From NCBI RefSeq assembly GCF_028750675.1, contig NZ_JAQQPZ010000013.1:835753-899752 (forward strand): a stretch of 64,000 bases of DNA, given 5' to 3'. Below are positions 53,794 to 64,000 of the stretch, one piece after another. How positions within the stretch are numbered: position 1 is the first letter of the stretch; every line of letters begins with the position of its first letter. The translations under genes and the position numbers were made by a program. The stretch comes from Shewanella metallivivens. GTDB taxonomy: Bacteria; Pseudomonadota; Gammaproteobacteria; Enterobacterales; Shewanellaceae. A model generated the notes under the pieces. It did not search any database. It saw only the letters and a program-made list of their open reading frames with translations, and was not told the DNA's origin.

Positions 53794-55458
53794 TTACTCT
53801 TTCACAAACACCTGGCGGCCGTTGACCCAGGTGGCAATGACCTTGTTTTGCCATATTTGTTGTGGGTCGACTTTAAAATAGTCATCGTCTACTAAGATAA
53901 AGTCTGCTTTTTTACCTGGCTCTAATGAGCCCAATAGCAGCTCTTGATGGCCAGCATAAGCGGCGTCGATGGTGAAGCTTTTGAGTGCTTCGATGCGTGA
54001 GAGTTTTTCAGTGGCGAGCCAGCCGTCGAGAGGTTGGTTGGCATGATCTTGGCGCGTGACAGAGGCGTGCAGGCCAAAGAATGGGTTAGGTGATTCAATA
54101 GGGAAGTCTGATCCATTGGCGATGATGGCATTGGCATTTAACAGTTTTCGCCATGCATATGCGCCAGCGAGGCGGGCTTTACCTAAACGGTTTTCGGCCA
54201 TGTTTTTGTCGCTGGTGGCGTGGGTGGCTTGTACCGAAGCGATTACATCGAGCTGGGCAAAGCGAGGTACGTCAGCAAGATCGAGAATTTGTGCATGCTC
54301 AATACGATGACGCAGTGCTTTTGAGTCGGTTGCGGCAATGGCTGTTTGGTATTTATTGAGCACTACCTGATTTGCGTTGTCGCCGATGGCGTGGGTATTG
54401 ACCTGAAATCCGGCTTTCATTGCCTGTAAAATTAGCTTACCTAATTGCTCGTCTGAATACAGCATTAAGCCTTTATGGCCGGGTTGGTCGGAGTACTCTT
54501 TTAGTAACGCTGCGCCGCGGCTGCCTAGGGCACCATCAGCAGATATTTTAACACTGTCGACTTTAAACATGTTGTCTGCTGTGTTGATGTGGCCTTGTTT
54601 TAGGATGTTGGTAAAACGAGGGTCTTCAACCGACAGCATGCCATTAACGCGTACACTCATAGCATTGTTAGCCGCTAATTGTTGGTAGGCTTTAATGTTG
54701 TCTATGCTGATGCCCGCATCGTGCACACTGGTTAGCCCGTATGAGGCTAAACTGTCCATCGCGAGGGTTAGGGTTGATTGTAATTGCTGCTGATTAAGAT
54801 CGGGAATCACGTTAAAAACGAGGTTCATGGCATTGTCGATTAATACACCAGTAGGATTCCCTTGTTCATCTTTGACTATCTCGCCGCCTTTTGGCGCCAC
54901 TGTGCTGGCTGAAATACCGGCCAGTGCTAATGCTTTGCTGTTAACCCAAATGGCATGGCCATCAACTCGGCCAAATGATACCGGATTAGCAGTAAACACC
55001 TTATCTAGCGTTTCTTTTGTCGGGAATTGTTTGCTGTCCCATAACTCTTGGTTCCACCCGCGACCCATTAACCAACTGTCTGTTGGATTTTTTTTAATAA
55101 ATGCTTGTGCGCGTGCCACTGCATCTTGTTCGCTTTTGGTATTGGTTAAGTCGGCGGTTAACAAGCTTAAACCATAGCTGAGAACATGCCCGTGGGCGTC
55201 AATTAACCCAGGAAGTAAGGTTTTACCTTTACCATCAATGCTAATGATTTCGTTGGTTGTGGGTAAAGCCTGGTCTTTAGTGAAAAGTCGGTCGATTTTA
55301 TCGTTGGTGAACTGAATGGCATTAAAGGTGTGTAATTTACCGTTAACCAAGGTGTAGCCGTTAACATCATGCACCAGGGTGGTTTGCGCCAAGGCACAGG
55401 TGCTAAAACCGGTAAAACATAATGCAACCGCCAGTGCTAAATAACCCTTTTTCATCAT
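53794..55458 (-). CDS. Secreted amidohydrolase (YtcJ-like, Amidohydrolase_3)
   Basis: 554 aa. Signal peptide (MMKKGYLALAVALCFTGFSTCALA), metal motif LIDAHGHVLSYG with H89 and H91, further His/Asp ligands in the barrel (FQVNTHAIGDNANQVV, HRIEHAQIL, NGSDFPIESPNPF). These are zinc-type hydrolases of the N-substituted formamide or dipeptide kind, active outside the cytoplasm; substrate unknown. It stands alone. Confidence 0.88.
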   Translation of the reverse strand: MMKKGYLALAVALCFTGFSTCALAQTTLVHDVNGYTLVNGKLHTFNAIQFTNDKIDRLFTKDQALPTTNEIISIDGKGKTLLPGLIDAHGHVLSYGLSLLTADLTNTKSEQDAVARAQAFIKKNPTDSWLMGRGWNQELWDSKQFPTKETLDKVFTANPVSFGRVDGHAIWVNSKALALAGISASTVAPKGGEIVKDEQGNPTGVLIDNAMNLVFNVIPDLNQQQLQSTLTLAMDSLASYGLTSVHDAGISIDNIKAYQQLAANNAMSVRVNGMLSVEDPRFTNILKQGHINTADNMFKVDSVKISADGALGSRGAALLKEYSDQPGHKGLMLYSDEQLGKLILQAMKAGFQVNTHAIGDNANQVVLNKYQTAIAATDSKALRHRIEHAQILDLADVPRFAQLDVIASVQATHATSDKNMAENRLGKARLAGAYAWRKLLNANAIIANGSDFPIESPNPFFGLHASVTRQDHANQPLDGWLATEKLSRIEALKSFTIDAAYAGHQELLLGSLEPGKKADFILVDDDYFKVDPQQIWQNKVIATWVNGRQVFVKE

Positions 55459-55805
55459 TCCATCCCTTTATGCGACTTAAATCATCAACAGGTATTAAAT
55501 GTTAATTAATGGTTAATGGCAAGAGGGGGAGCGTCAGATTTAAAATCAATTGTATTTGAAACGCTTAACAATTTTATGTGTATCACAAAGTTGGTGATAC
55601 ACATATCTGCAACTATTGTATGACATAGAGGTTTGATTTAGATTATTCGAACAGACTGCTCTATTTATCTCAAGGACAGAGCAACAAAAAGTCAGGATGA
55701 CTTACTTTGTCTATCTTCCTACCTTTTACTGTCTAATTACTTGAGTAAACGGTCCGATTAACCGGGCTAGTATCATGTTATCACTATTTAAATGAGTAAA
55801 TTACG
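55459..55805. other. Intergenic region with a 12-bp inverted repeat
   Basis: No gene seen. It contains the perfect 12-bp inverted repeat TATGTGTATCAC (55575-55586) and GTGATACACATA (55594-55605) with a 7-base spacer, about 200 bp before the lipoprotein gene. No T tract, so it is not a standard terminator. Confidence 0.6.
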
Positions 55806-56294
55806 ATGAAAAAAATCTATTTAGCGTTATCACTAATTGCGGTGACATTTTTCTCTGGTTGCGCCTCTGTACCTATGGCTTCCTCAGAGCAAGACAATGC
55901 TTTAAAGCAATTCCAAAAACCACAAAATGGTAATGCTGGTTTATATATCTATCGAAATAGCTTTGTGGGCCAAGCGCTTAAGAAGAATGTGTATATTGAC
56001 GGAAAATTAATCGGTGAAACTGCAAATAAAGTTTATTTTTATAAAGAGTTGGTGCCAGGCAGTTACGCACTTGCGACTGAATCTGAGTTCAGTGAAAATA
56101 GCATTGAACTACCAGTAGAAGCTGGGCAGCTCTATTTTGTTGAGCAGTATATTAAAATGGGTGTGTTTGTTGGCGGTGCAGCCTTGAAAAAAGTAGATAT
56201 CGACACTGGTATGAAAAACATTAAAGAGTGTAAATTAGCTAAAGAGACGGATTTGGATATTTACTTACCAAAGCAAGCCGTAGCCCAAAAATAG
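55806..56294 (+). CDS. DUF2846 lipoprotein
   Basis: 162 aa. Signal and lipobox FSGC (C19), then a beta-rich domain: AGLYIYRNSFVGQALKKNVYIDGKLIGETANKVYFYKELVPGSYALATESEFSENSIEL, the DUF2846 pattern. These are putative outer-membrane lipoproteins of unknown function. ATG with weak GAG upstream. A hairpin follows the gene. Confidence 0.87.
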   Translation: MKKIYLALSLIAVTFFSGCASVPMASSEQDNALKQFQKPQNGNAGLYIYRNSFVGQALKKNVYIDGKLIGETANKVYFYKELVPGSYALATESEFSENSIELPVEAGQLYFVEQYIKMGVFVGGAALKKVDIDTGMKNIKECKLAKETDLDIYLPKQAVAQK

Positions 56295-56318
56295 AAAACG
56301 ATATTTTGCTGTTAATAA

Positions 56319-56342
56319 ATCGCCCAGCTAATGCTGGGCGAT
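56319..56342 (+). terminator. Hairpin after the DUF2846 gene
   Basis: Perfect 10-bp stem ATCGCCCAGC / GCTGGGCGAT with TAAT loop, but only a weak T run; it may serve both convergent genes. Confidence 0.7.
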
Positions 56343-56359
56343 ATGACTTTAGCATTTAT

Positions 56360-57136
56360 TTAATTAAACTTAGCCAAAGTTTTAGCAAGGTCATTCACAT
56401 CTAATACGTTATAGTCTGGCTCTGCAGCCAGTGGAAACAATACTTTACCCTGGCGACGAATAAACGCAGTTTGTAAACCTGCTTTTTCTGCACCTGCGAT
56501 ATCCCAGCCGTGGGCTGCAACCATTAGGGCGTCGTTAGCGTTAACGCCTAAATCTTTAATTGCCCATTGATAAGTGCTTAAATGTGGCTTAAATACACCC
56601 ACAGACTCGATGCTCAAGTTTGCATCAAAATACTGGCTTAAGTTGGCATTTTTAAGCTGTAGTTGAACGCCTTCTAATGATGAGTTAGTTAACGTTACTA
56701 ACTTATAACCTTGCGCTTTTAATGCCGCTAAGCCCTCAGCTACATCTGGGTGAGCGGGTAATGAACGTAACGGTGTCACAATGGCGGTTTTGGCCTGCTC
56801 GTGCGTGATTTCAATACCGTAAATCTCGGCCACCATTTCCAATGATGCGACCCCAATATTACCAAACGACTGATACTCGCCAGTAGCTGAAACCACTAAA
56901 GAGTGGTGCAACATGGTTGAGAACCATAATGGCAATAAATCGTCACGGCCATTTAGTGCTGTACCGACTGATTTACGCATATTTTCAAGATCTAACAGGG
57001 TTTCATTCACATCAAAAATTATGACTTTAGGCTTTGTGAGTTCAGTGGCTGAGTCTGTTGATTCATTGGCGAAAACATGGCTGCTGTTAAATAACAAAAA
57101 CGCGCTTGCAATCGATAATAGTGTGCGGATTTTCAT
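56360..57136 (-). CDS. Exported HAD-family protein (haloacid dehalogenase type II-like)
   Basis: 258 aa. Clear signal peptide MKIRTLLSIASAFLLFNSSHVFA, then a HAD domain with nucleophile D42 in VIIFDVNETLLDL, motif II LVTLTNSSLEGV, motif III Lys in GVFKPHLSTY and motif IV MVAAHGWDIAGAEKAG. The order fits type II haloacid dehalogenases, but the first motif is DxN not DxD, and most family members are cytoplasmic. The export signal is the odd feature. Function is not certain. Confidence 0.83.
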   Translation of the reverse strand: MKIRTLLSIASAFLLFNSSHVFANESTDSATELTKPKVIIFDVNETLLDLENMRKSVGTALNGRDDLLPLWFSTMLHHSLVVSATGEYQSFGNIGVASLEMVAEIYGIEITHEQAKTAIVTPLRSLPAHPDVAEGLAALKAQGYKLVTLTNSSLEGVQLQLKNANLSQYFDANLSIESVGVFKPHLSTYQWAIKDLGVNANDALMVAAHGWDIAGAEKAGLQTAFIRRQGKVLFPLAAEPDYNVLDVNDLAKTLAKFN

Positions 57137-57330
57137 AATACCTCTGTCGATATGGATTAGGTTAGCGATGAGAACATTTTGATCGATCGTTCATAATATG
57201 CCTAGCCTAAATGAAATAGAGCTTAAAATCACGCTATTATTGATTTTATCTTGTTGGTCTTATGGGGATAGAGGGGGAAAAGAGCCATATGTTATGTTTA
57301 AAAGCCAACAACATATAGCTTCAATTGCGA

Positions 57331-58563
57331 TTAACGAGGCAGGGCAACAACTTGGCCGTTTTTGACCACGTTTTGACAAGGATTAACCCCAAAGGCATAA
57401 GCTAATTGTGCAGGTGTGTGGATATCCCATAAACAAAAGTCAGCTTGTTTGCCTACGGTAATGCTGCCAATGCGCAGCTCGAGCCCCAATGCTTTGGCGG
57501 CATTAAGGGTGACCCCTTGTAAGGCTTCTTCTGGGGTTAACCTAAACAGAGTGCAAGCCATGTTGAGCATTAATAGTGTTGAACAAAGCGGTGACGAACC
57601 GGGATTGAAGTCGCTGGCAACCACCATAGGTACGTTGTACTTACGCAGCAGATCAATTGGCGGTAATTGAGTTTCGCGTAAAAAATAAAAAGCACCAGGT
57701 AATAAGGTTGCACAGGTGCCACTTGCACTAATGGCTTTGACACCTGCTTCGTCTAAAAACTCAATATGGTCGACAGATTTTGCACCTAATTTTGCCGCTA
57801 GCATGCTTCCGCCCAGATTGGATAATTGCTCAGCATGCAGTTTTATCTGCAAACCGGCTTGTTTGGCTGCACTTAATACCCGTTCGGTTTGAGTAAGATT
57901 AAACGCGATATTTTCGCAAAAAACGTCAACGGCATCGGCTAAATTTTCAGCGATAACCGCTGGCAGCATGTCATTAATAACGAGATCGACATAGCCGTCT
58001 ACATCGTCCTTGTATTCAGGCGCAATAGCATGGGCCCCTAAAAATGTGGTGCTCACATCAATATGATGATGCTCGCCAAGTTCGCGTGCAACCCGTAACA
58101 GTTTAAGCTCGGTTTCGGTGTTTAAGCCATATCCAGATTTAATCTCAACCGTGGTGACACCTTCTCTGGCTAAGGCATTTAAACGTTGGCGACCCAGCTC
58201 AAATAATTCAGCTTCATCGGCGTCGCGGCAGGCATTAACGGTTGAAATAATGCCACCACCGGCGCGGGCAATGTCTTGATAGCTGGCACCTTGTAGCCGT
58301 TGTTCAAACTCGTTGGCGCGATTACCTGCAAACACTAAGTGAGTGTGCGCGTCGATGAGCCCTGGAGTTATCCAGCCACCTTTGCCTCTGTAAACTGGCG
58401 TTGCCAAAACATCAAATTCGGGCAAAGCATTGCGCGGGCCAACCCAAGCGATTTTACCGTCTTTTACTGCAATGGCTGCTTGATGTATTGCCCCGTAAGC
58501 ACCATCAATACTCGGATCCATCGTTGCTACGTTGACATCTATCCAGACTTGATCCCACACCAT
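57331..58563 (-). CDS. hutI: Imidazolonepropionase
   Basis: 410 aa from the ATG at 58563 (AGAGG upstream); a longer frame to 58710 would run into hutC. A metal-dependent amidohydrolase opening imidazolone propionate in histidine degradation: [61 protein letters not shown], and [10 protein letters not shown] near 315. It acts after HutU. Divergent from hutC over a HutC operator. Confidence 0.95.
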   Translation of the reverse strand: MVWDQVWIDVNVATMDPSIDGAYGAIHQAAIAVKDGKIAWVGPRNALPEFDVLATPVYRGKGGWITPGLIDAHTHLVFAGNRANEFEQRLQGASYQDIARAGGGIISTVNACRDADEAELFELGRQRLNALAREGVTTVEIKSGYGLNTETELKLLRVARELGEHHHIDVSTTFLGAHAIAPEYKDDVDGYVDLVINDMLPAVIAENLADAVDVFCENIAFNLTQTERVLSAAKQAGLQIKLHAEQLSNLGGSMLAAKLGAKSVDHIEFLDEAGVKAISASGTCATLLPGAFYFLRETQLPPIDLLRKYNVPMVVASDFNPGSSPLCSTLLMLNMACTLFRLTPEEALQGVTLNAAKALGLELRIGSITVGKQADFCLWDIHTPAQLAYAFGVNPCQNVVKNGQVVALPR

Positions 58564-58625
58564 GACAACCTCTAGAAACACAAAAAATCGATAACTCAAT
58601 ATTCGGTAAACAATACTTGTTTTGA

Positions 58626-58639
58626 CTTGTATATACAAG
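58626..58639. promoter_or_regulatory. HutC operator
   Basis: Perfect 14-bp palindrome CTTGTATATACAAG between divergent hutI and hutC, 58 bp before hutC and 62 bp before hutI. TGTATATACA-type dyads are the known kind of HutC site; urocanate releases the repressor. Confidence 0.88.
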
Positions 58640-58697
58640 GTAGAGTTAATGCAGTAATAAACATTCATTCTATTTTGGCGAGCGTGGAATTCTTGAT

Positions 58698-59402
58698 ATG
58701 GCCCAAGCAAAATTTGCTCAAATTAAACAATTTATTTTGTCGCGTATTGAAACCGGCCAATGGCAAGAAAACGACCGCGTGCCGTCAGAAAACCAATTAA
58801 CTGAACTCTTTAGTTGCAGCCGCATGACAGCAAGGCGTGCGTTAACTGAGCTGGTGGACTCGGGTGTGTTAGAGCGCACTCAAGGTGTGGGCACTTTTGT
58901 TGCGGGACTCAAGTCGCAATCGTCACTCTTAGCGATCCGCAATATTGCCGATGAAATTAAAGATCGGGGCCATGGATACAGTGTAAAACAGCTTGAGTTA
59001 AAGCAGATTGCTGCCAGTGCCGCAGAGGCAAATGCCTTAGGGCTTGAGGTCGGTAGCCCGGTATTTTATTCAGTGCTAGTGCATTGCGAGCAAGGAATGC
59101 CACTGCAAGTTGAAGAACGCTTTGTGAACCCTAAATTAGTCCCCCAGTACCTAGAGCAAGACTTTAGGTTACAGACACCGCACGAATATTTATCGGCTGT
59201 GGCGCCCTTAACAGAAGCCCGTCATACCGTTGAAGCCATTATGGCAACAGCGTTGTTGCAACAAAGGCTTGCAATAAGCGCAACAGAGCCTTGTTTACAA
59301 ATTTTACGCCGTACCTGGTCACGCCAAGGTGTGGTGAGTTTTGCCCGTTTAGTGCATCCGGGCAGTAAATTTAAACTCACCTCTGCGTTGGTAAAACAAT
59401 GA
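58698..59402 (+). CDS. hutC: Histidine utilisation repressor, GntR/HutC family
   Basis: 234 aa. N-terminal GntR winged helix ([64 protein letters not shown]) and a UTRA ligand domain (about 85-230) that should bind urocanate. Divergent from hutI and 76 bp upstream of hutU. Confidence 0.95.
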   Translation: MAQAKFAQIKQFILSRIETGQWQENDRVPSENQLTELFSCSRMTARRALTELVDSGVLERTQGVGTFVAGLKSQSSLLAIRNIADEIKDRGHGYSVKQLELKQIAASAAEANALGLEVGSPVFYSVLVHCEQGMPLQVEERFVNPKLVPQYLEQDFRLQTPHEYLSAVAPLTEARHTVEAIMATALLQQRLAISATEPCLQILRRTWSRQGVVSFARLVHPGSKFKLTSALVKQ

Positions 59403-59478
59403 TGCTAATCAAGCCGCTATAACAACAATACAAAACACAACAAGACCAAACCGGATAGATTCGGTTGAAGAGGACATT

Positions 59479-61149
59479 ATGGATAAACGACACGACTCAA
59501 GCAGGCGTATTATTGCGCCGCATGGCACTCAATTACAGTGTAAAAGTTGGTTAACGGAAGCCGCAATGCGGATGTTAATGAACAACCTTCATCCCGATGT
59601 AGCTGAACGCCCTGAAGATTTAGTGGTATACGGTGGGATTGGCCGTGCCGCGCGAGACTGGCAAAGTTACGACAAAATTATTGAGGTTTTGCAGCGTCTT
59701 GAAGACGATGAAACCTTGTTGGTGCAGTCTGGTAAACCGGTTGGGGTGTTTACCACGCATGCTAATGCGCCACGGGTGATTATTGCTAACTCAAACCTGG
59801 TGCCACACTGGGCGAATTGGGAGCATTTTAACGAGCTAGATAAAAAAGGCTTGGCGATGTATGGCCAAATGACCGCTGGGTCGTGGATTTATATTGGCTC
59901 TCAAGGCATTGTGCAAGGCACCTATGAAACCTTTGTCGCCATGGCCAAGCAGCACTTTAATGGCTCGTCTGCGGGGAAGTGGATTTTAACCGGTGGTTTA
60001 GGCGGCATGGGCGGTGCACAGCCGTTAGCGGGCACAATGGCGGGCTATTCGGTATTAACCTGTGAAGTGGATGAAACCCGCATTGATTTTCGTATGCGCA
60101 CTGGGTATGTCGATAAAAAAGCCACGTCATTAGATCAAGCCTTAGCCATGATTTACCAAGCCAATCAAAGCGGCAAGCCTGTTTCTGTGGGTTTATTGGC
60201 TAATGCAGCCGATGTGTTTTCCGAGTTAGTTACCCGTGGTATCACCCCAGATGTCGTCACCGACCAAACCTCGGCACACGATCCCTTAAACGGTTATTTA
60301 CCTCAAGGTTGGACTTTAGATCACGCAGCAAAAATGCGTAAAACCGATGAAGCTGCGGTTGTTAAAGCGGCTAAGCAGTCGATGGCCGTGCAAGTTCGCG
60401 CCATGTTGGCATTGCAAGCGGCAGGGGCGGCAACCACAGACTATGGCAATAATATCCGCCAAATGGCCTTTGAAGAAGGCGTGACTAACGCGTTTGACTT
60501 CCCTGGGTTTGTGCCTGCGTATGTGCGCCCGCTATTTTGTGAAGGCATTGGACCATTTCGCTGGGTTGCGCTATCTGGTGACCCTGAAGATATTTATAAA
60601 ACCGACGCTAAAGTCAAAGAGTTGATCCCTGACAACCCCCATTTACATCACTGGCTCGATATGGCCCGGGAGCGCATTGCGTTTCAAGGTCTGCCGGCAC
60701 GCATTTGTTGGGTTGGCTTAAAAGATCGCGCCCGTTTAGCGTTAGCATTTAACGAAATGGTGAAAAGCGGTGAGTTGTCGGCGCCCATTGTGATTGGCCG
60801 AGATCATTTAGATTCTGGCTCAGTTGCCAGCCCAAATCGTGAAACCGAAGCCATGCTTGATGGCTCTGATGCCGTATCAGATTGGCCATTAATGAATGCG
60901 CTGTTAAATACCGCCAGTGGCGCTACCTGGGTGTCGTTGCATCATGGTGGCGGTGTTGGCATGGGCTTTAGTCAACATTCGGGGGTAGTGATTGTCGCTG
61001 ATGGTACTCAAGAGGCCGCAGTGAGGTTAGGCCGAGTGTTATGGAATGACCCCGCAACGGGCGTGATGCGCCATGCCGACGCGGGCTATGAGCTTGCAAA
61101 AAATTGTGCCAAAGAGCAAGGCTTAGACTTGCCAATGTTAGGAGCATAA
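59479..61149 (+). CDS. hutU: Urocanate hydratase
   Basis: 556 aa, standard length. NAD-dependent hydration of urocanate to imidazolone propionate. [69 protein letters not shown], and [23 protein letters not shown] are all characteristic. GAAGAGGACATT precedes the ATG. 3 bp before hutH. Confidence 0.97.
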   Translation: MDKRHDSSRRIIAPHGTQLQCKSWLTEAAMRMLMNNLHPDVAERPEDLVVYGGIGRAARDWQSYDKIIEVLQRLEDDETLLVQSGKPVGVFTTHANAPRVIIANSNLVPHWANWEHFNELDKKGLAMYGQMTAGSWIYIGSQGIVQGTYETFVAMAKQHFNGSSAGKWILTGGLGGMGGAQPLAGTMAGYSVLTCEVDETRIDFRMRTGYVDKKATSLDQALAMIYQANQSGKPVSVGLLANAADVFSELVTRGITPDVVTDQTSAHDPLNGYLPQGWTLDHAAKMRKTDEAAVVKAAKQSMAVQVRAMLALQAAGAATTDYGNNIRQMAFEEGVTNAFDFPGFVPAYVRPLFCEGIGPFRWVALSGDPEDIYKTDAKVKELIPDNPHLHHWLDMARERIAFQGLPARICWVGLKDRARLALAFNEMVKSGELSAPIVIGRDHLDSGSVASPNRETEAMLDGSDAVSDWPLMNALLNTASGATWVSLHHGGGVGMGFSQHSGVVIVADGTQEAAVRLGRVLWNDPATGVMRHADAGYELAKNCAKEQGLDLPMLGA

Positions 61150-61152
61150 TCC

Positions 61153-62691
61153 ATGTCGACTTACTCATTTGAACTGGTACCAGGTACCTTAACATTGGCA
61201 CAAGCTCGGGCCATTAGTCGTAACAACGTCAAGCTAACGCTTGCCAAAGAGGCGATTAAAGACATTAATCACAGTGCCGAAATTGTTCAGCAAGTGCTGC
61301 GTGAAGGTCGCACGGTTTATGGGATTAACACCGGGTTTGGTCTATTAGCCAACACTAAAATTGCACCACAAGATTTACAATTATTGCAGCGCTCAATCGT
61401 GTTGTCTCATGCTGCAGGTATTGGCCAGTACATGCAAGATGCCACCGTGCGCTTAATGATGGTGTTAAAAATCAACTCATTAAGCCGTGGTTTTTCTGGC
61501 ATTCGGTTAGAAGTGATTGAGTTTTTAATGCAGTTAGTGAATACGGGGGTGTATCCGTGCGTACCAGAAAAAGGCTCTGTGGGGGCGTCGGGAGATTTAG
61601 CGCCACTAGCACATATGTGTTTGCCCTTATTAGGCGAAGGCGAAATGAGCTATCAAGGGCAGATTATCTCGGCAAGCGAAGGGCTTAAGATTGCGGGGTT
61701 AAAGCCGATTGAGCTGGCCGCGAAAGAAGGCTTGGCGTTATTAAATGGTACCCAAGCATCAACCGCTTTAGCGCTTGAAGGCCTGTTTAATGCTGAAGAT
61801 TTATTTGCTGCAAGCTCAGTGATTGGTGCCATGAGTGTTGAAGCGGCCATGGGTAGTCGTAGTCCTTTTGATGCGCGTATTCATGCCGCGCGTGGGCAAA
61901 AAGGTCAAATCGACTCGGCGGCGATTTTTCGTCACTTGTTGACTCACGAATCTGAAATTAGCCTTAGCCACACTCATTGTGAAAAAGTACAAGATCCATA
62001 CTCGCTGCGATGTCAGCCACAAGTATTGGGTGCGTGTTTAACTCAAATTCGTCAGGCGGCAGAAGTGCTAGGGGCTGAGGCAAATGGTGTAACCGACAAT
62101 CCATTGGTGTTCCAAGATACTGGCGACATTATTTCTGGCGGTAATTTCCACGCTGAACCTGTGGCAATGGCCGCAGATAATTTAGCCATTGCCATTGCCG
62201 AAATGGGCGCCATTGCTGAGCGTCGTATGGCATTGCTTATTGACTCGAGTTTGTCAAAATTACCCCCATTTTTAGTCAACAATGGTGGGGTTAACTCAGG
62301 CTTTATGATTGCTCAGGTCACGGCGGCGGCCCTAGCGTCTGAAAATAAAACCTATGCTCATCCGGCCTCGGTAGACAGTTTACCCACATCGGCCAACCAA
62401 GAAGACCATGTTTCAATGGCGACGTTTGCCGCGCGCCGTTTACGCGAAATGAGCGAAAACACTCGCGGCGTATTAGCGATTGAGTTACTGGCTGCGGCGC
62501 AAGGGCTAGATTTTAGAACCCCATTGCAACCCAGCGCCGCCATTGCTTTGGCAAAAGCCGAATTAAGGGCAATTGTGTCGTTTTATGATCAAGACCGCTA
62601 CTTTGCACCGGATATCGAAAACACTGTTGATTTACTGGTTAGTGCGAGTTTTAATCGACTGTTACCGCAAGGATTGATGCCAAGCTTTTAG
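61153..62691 (+). CDS. hutH: Histidine ammonia-lyase
   Basis: 512 aa. Deaminates histidine to urocanate, the first step. The MIO cofactor triad A145-S146-G147 lies in [23 protein letters not shown] near residue 56 and [11 protein letters not shown] follow the family. Only three bases separate it from hutU, so they are co-transcribed. Confidence 0.97.
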   Translation: MSTYSFELVPGTLTLAQARAISRNNVKLTLAKEAIKDINHSAEIVQQVLREGRTVYGINTGFGLLANTKIAPQDLQLLQRSIVLSHAAGIGQYMQDATVRLMMVLKINSLSRGFSGIRLEVIEFLMQLVNTGVYPCVPEKGSVGASGDLAPLAHMCLPLLGEGEMSYQGQIISASEGLKIAGLKPIELAAKEGLALLNGTQASTALALEGLFNAEDLFAASSVIGAMSVEAAMGSRSPFDARIHAARGQKGQIDSAAIFRHLLTHESEISLSHTHCEKVQDPYSLRCQPQVLGACLTQIRQAAEVLGAEANGVTDNPLVFQDTGDIISGGNFHAEPVAMAADNLAIAIAEMGAIAERRMALLIDSSLSKLPPFLVNNGGVNSGFMIAQVTAAALASENKTYAHPASVDSLPTSANQEDHVSMATFAARRLREMSENTRGVLAIELLAAAQGLDFRTPLQPSAAIALAKAELRAIVSFYDQDRYFAPDIENTVDLLVSASFNRLLPQGLMPSF

Positions 62692-62722
62692 CTCAAGCTT
62701 TTATCGTTAAACTTATATAATA

Positions 62723-62747
62723 AAAGGACCGCACGGTCCTTTTTTTC
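62723..62747 (+). terminator. Rho-independent terminator after hutH
   Basis: Stem AAAAGGACC / GGTCCTTTT with loop GCAC and a T-rich tail. Confidence 0.93.
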
Positions 62748-62913
62748 GGTAAAATTCTCAAGGATTTGTTGAATTCACGTTATTGAATGAATGTGCTGAA
62801 TTGAATGCTCAATTAAGTGCATAATGTTGGCAGGGAAACCTTTACATTCTGGTTTGTGTTTTGGGTATTAAACGTCCTTTTGTTTAAAGGACAATATTGC
62901 TAAGGATTTGTGT

Positions 62914-64000
62914 GTGAATACAGAATTTAGGGTTGAGGTTGCTTCTTGGTTAACTCAGTTAGGCATTGACAGTCAACCCACGGATGGTGTGGCAACCTCG
63001 GTATTGATTTTTGCCTGTTTAATTATTGCAGGCATAGGTTATTACATTACCCATCGGTTTGTGGTGCATGGGCTTAATGCGGTTATTCGCCGCTCATCGG
63101 TCACCTGGGACGATATATTTATGCGCTTTAATGTCCTAGAACGCTTAGCGTTATTAGTGCCTATTGTGCTGTTAGATGTGTTTATCCCAATAGTGCTAAC
63201 ATCACATGAGTTTGTCAGTGTCATTATTGATCGGTTACTCAGTTCTTTGCTGGTGGTCTTTATTATACGGGCGATTTATGGTGCATTGAATGCTGTCGAT
63301 GAAATTGCCGATGTCAATCATGTTAACCGTAGATTACCGGTTAAGAGCTTTGTTCAGCTAACTAAGTTATTCTTATTTTTTATTGGGTTAGTTATCGTGT
63401 TCTCGATATTAGCCGACCAGTCGCCTATTTACTTTTTTAGTGGTTTAGGTGTCGCGACTGGTTTTATGATGCTGGTGTTTCGCGACACGATTTTGGGTTT
63501 TGTTGCTGGCATTCAACTTGCGGCGAACCGTATGGTCAGTAAAGGCGACTGGATCCAAATGGATAAGTACGCCGCAGACGGCGCGGTAGAAGATGTAACA
63601 TTAACTACCGTAAAAGTGCGCAACTGGGACAATACCATCACCATGATCCCTGCATACGCTTTGGTGTCTGATGCTTTTAAAAACTGGCGGGGTATGTCTG
63701 AGTCAGGTGGACGTCGTATTAAACGCTCCGTAAATATCGACGTTAACAGCATTCAGTTTTTAACGGATGACGAGCGTATTCGTTTAGGTAAAGTTAATTA
63801 CTTAAAAGAGTATTTACCGCAAATATTCAGTGAAATTAGTGCGGCCAATGCCAATATTAGCGATATTGATATGAAAGTAAACGGGCGTCATTTAACTAAT
63901 ATCGGTACTTTTAGGGCGTATTTACAAGAGTATTTACGTCGTCACGACAAAATTCATAAAGACATGACCTTAATGGTGAGGCAACTTGCACCAACCACCG
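62914..64000 (+). CDS. Mechanosensitive ion channel, YbdG type (cut by window edge)
   Basis: At least 362 codons, open through the right edge. GTG start with AAGGA ten bases upstream. N-terminal membrane helices (about 25-50, 75-100, 110-130, 150-175), the pore helix region SGLGVATGFMMLVFRDTILGFVAGIQLAANRMVSKGDWIQM, then VRNWDNTITMIPAYALVSDAFKNWRGMSESGGRRIKR, which follow E. coli YbdG very closely. It should open on hypo-osmotic shock with small conductance. The C-terminus is missing. Confidence 0.93.
   Translation, partial: MNTEFRVEVASWLTQLGIDSQPTDGVATSVLIFACLIIAGIGYYITHRFVVHGLNAVIRRSSVTWDDIFMRFNVLERLALLVPIVLLDVFIPIVLTSHEFVSVIIDRLLSSLLVVFIIRAIYGALNAVDEIADVNHVNRRLPVKSFVQLTKLFLFFIGLVIVFSILADQSPIYFFSGLGVATGFMMLVFRDTILGFVAGIQLAANRMVSKGDWIQMDKYAADGAVEDVTLTTVKVRNWDNTITMIPAYALVSDAFKNWRGMSESGGRRIKRSVNIDVNSIQFLTDDERIRLGKVNYLKEYLPQIFSEISAANANISDIDMKVNGRHLTNIGTFRAYLQEYLRRHDKIHKDMTLMVRQLAPTT

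Overview
The window reads as a stretch of chromosome from a marine gammaproteobacterium of the order Alteromonadales, most probably Shewanella. This rests on gene content and protein resemblance: a 5S rRNA followed by a distal tRNA-Asp, the gpmM-envC-yibQ block facing yibN-secB-gpsA, a sucrose gene set with a TonB-dependent receptor and sucrose phosphorylase, hutI/hutC-hutU-hutH, and an ArsJ-type arsenate island. No database search was possible, so family names come from recognition of motifs, and genus level is inference. Base composition looks moderate to AT-leaning and even across the window; there is no prophage, CRISPR array or intact insertion sequence.

Layout. 1-421: tail of an rRNA operon (5S, tRNA-Asp, terminator). 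585-2480: rbsK and rihA for nucleoside/ribose salvage. 2722-9375: ykgJ-like gene, nsrR, the yibQ/envC/gpmM operon, yibN, secB and gpsA. 9492-12102: YhiN-family flavoprotein, MarR regulator and a histidine-rich DmeF-type metal exporter. 12378-16160: an arsenate operon in which an ArsC-ArsR fusion, a small HCX5R phosphatase, a GAPDH and ArsJ follow one another behind an ArsR-like operator. 16186-22804: a stress/envelope segment with a DUF1328 membrane protein, a small lipoprotein, a phosphatase-lipid kinase fusion, a sigma-54 activator, a four-helix-type protein and a periplasmic BON protein. This segment lies between two direct copies of a 194-bp MITE-like element and contains a second, 383-bp inverted-repeat-bounded element.

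22954-24210: orphan TetR regulator and a NlpC/P60 lipoprotein. 24364-32202: complete sucrose regulon (scrR, sucrose phosphorylase, scrT, TonB receptor, fructokinase) with two identical 18-bp operator palindromes. 32276-37711: RND efflux pump and its divergent TetR regulator with three phased operators. 38k-47k: orphan MSHA-like pilin, mog, a CHASE4-GGDEF protein, an alpha/beta hydrolase-NatAB operon and a divergent YtrA-type GntR/ABC operon. 47490-56294: acyl-CoA synthetase, lipase, thioesterases, mtnC, YdcH-like protein, a repeat-rich intergenic block, a secreted amidohydrolase and a lipoprotein. 56360-62691: secreted HAD protein and the histidine utilisation genes with a HutC operator. A YbdG-type mechanosensitive channel runs off the right edge.

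The most notable signals are: (1) the MITE pair, one copy of which sits exactly where transcription from a strong sigma-54 promoter should begin; (2) a likely small local sigma-54 regulon whose activator carries Glu where the phosphoacceptor Asp should be; (3) the ArsC-ArsR fusion operon with an unexplained phosphatase next to GAPDH-ArsJ; (4) the 19-bp-inverted-repeat element near 19 kb with a diverged relative near 53.3 kb.
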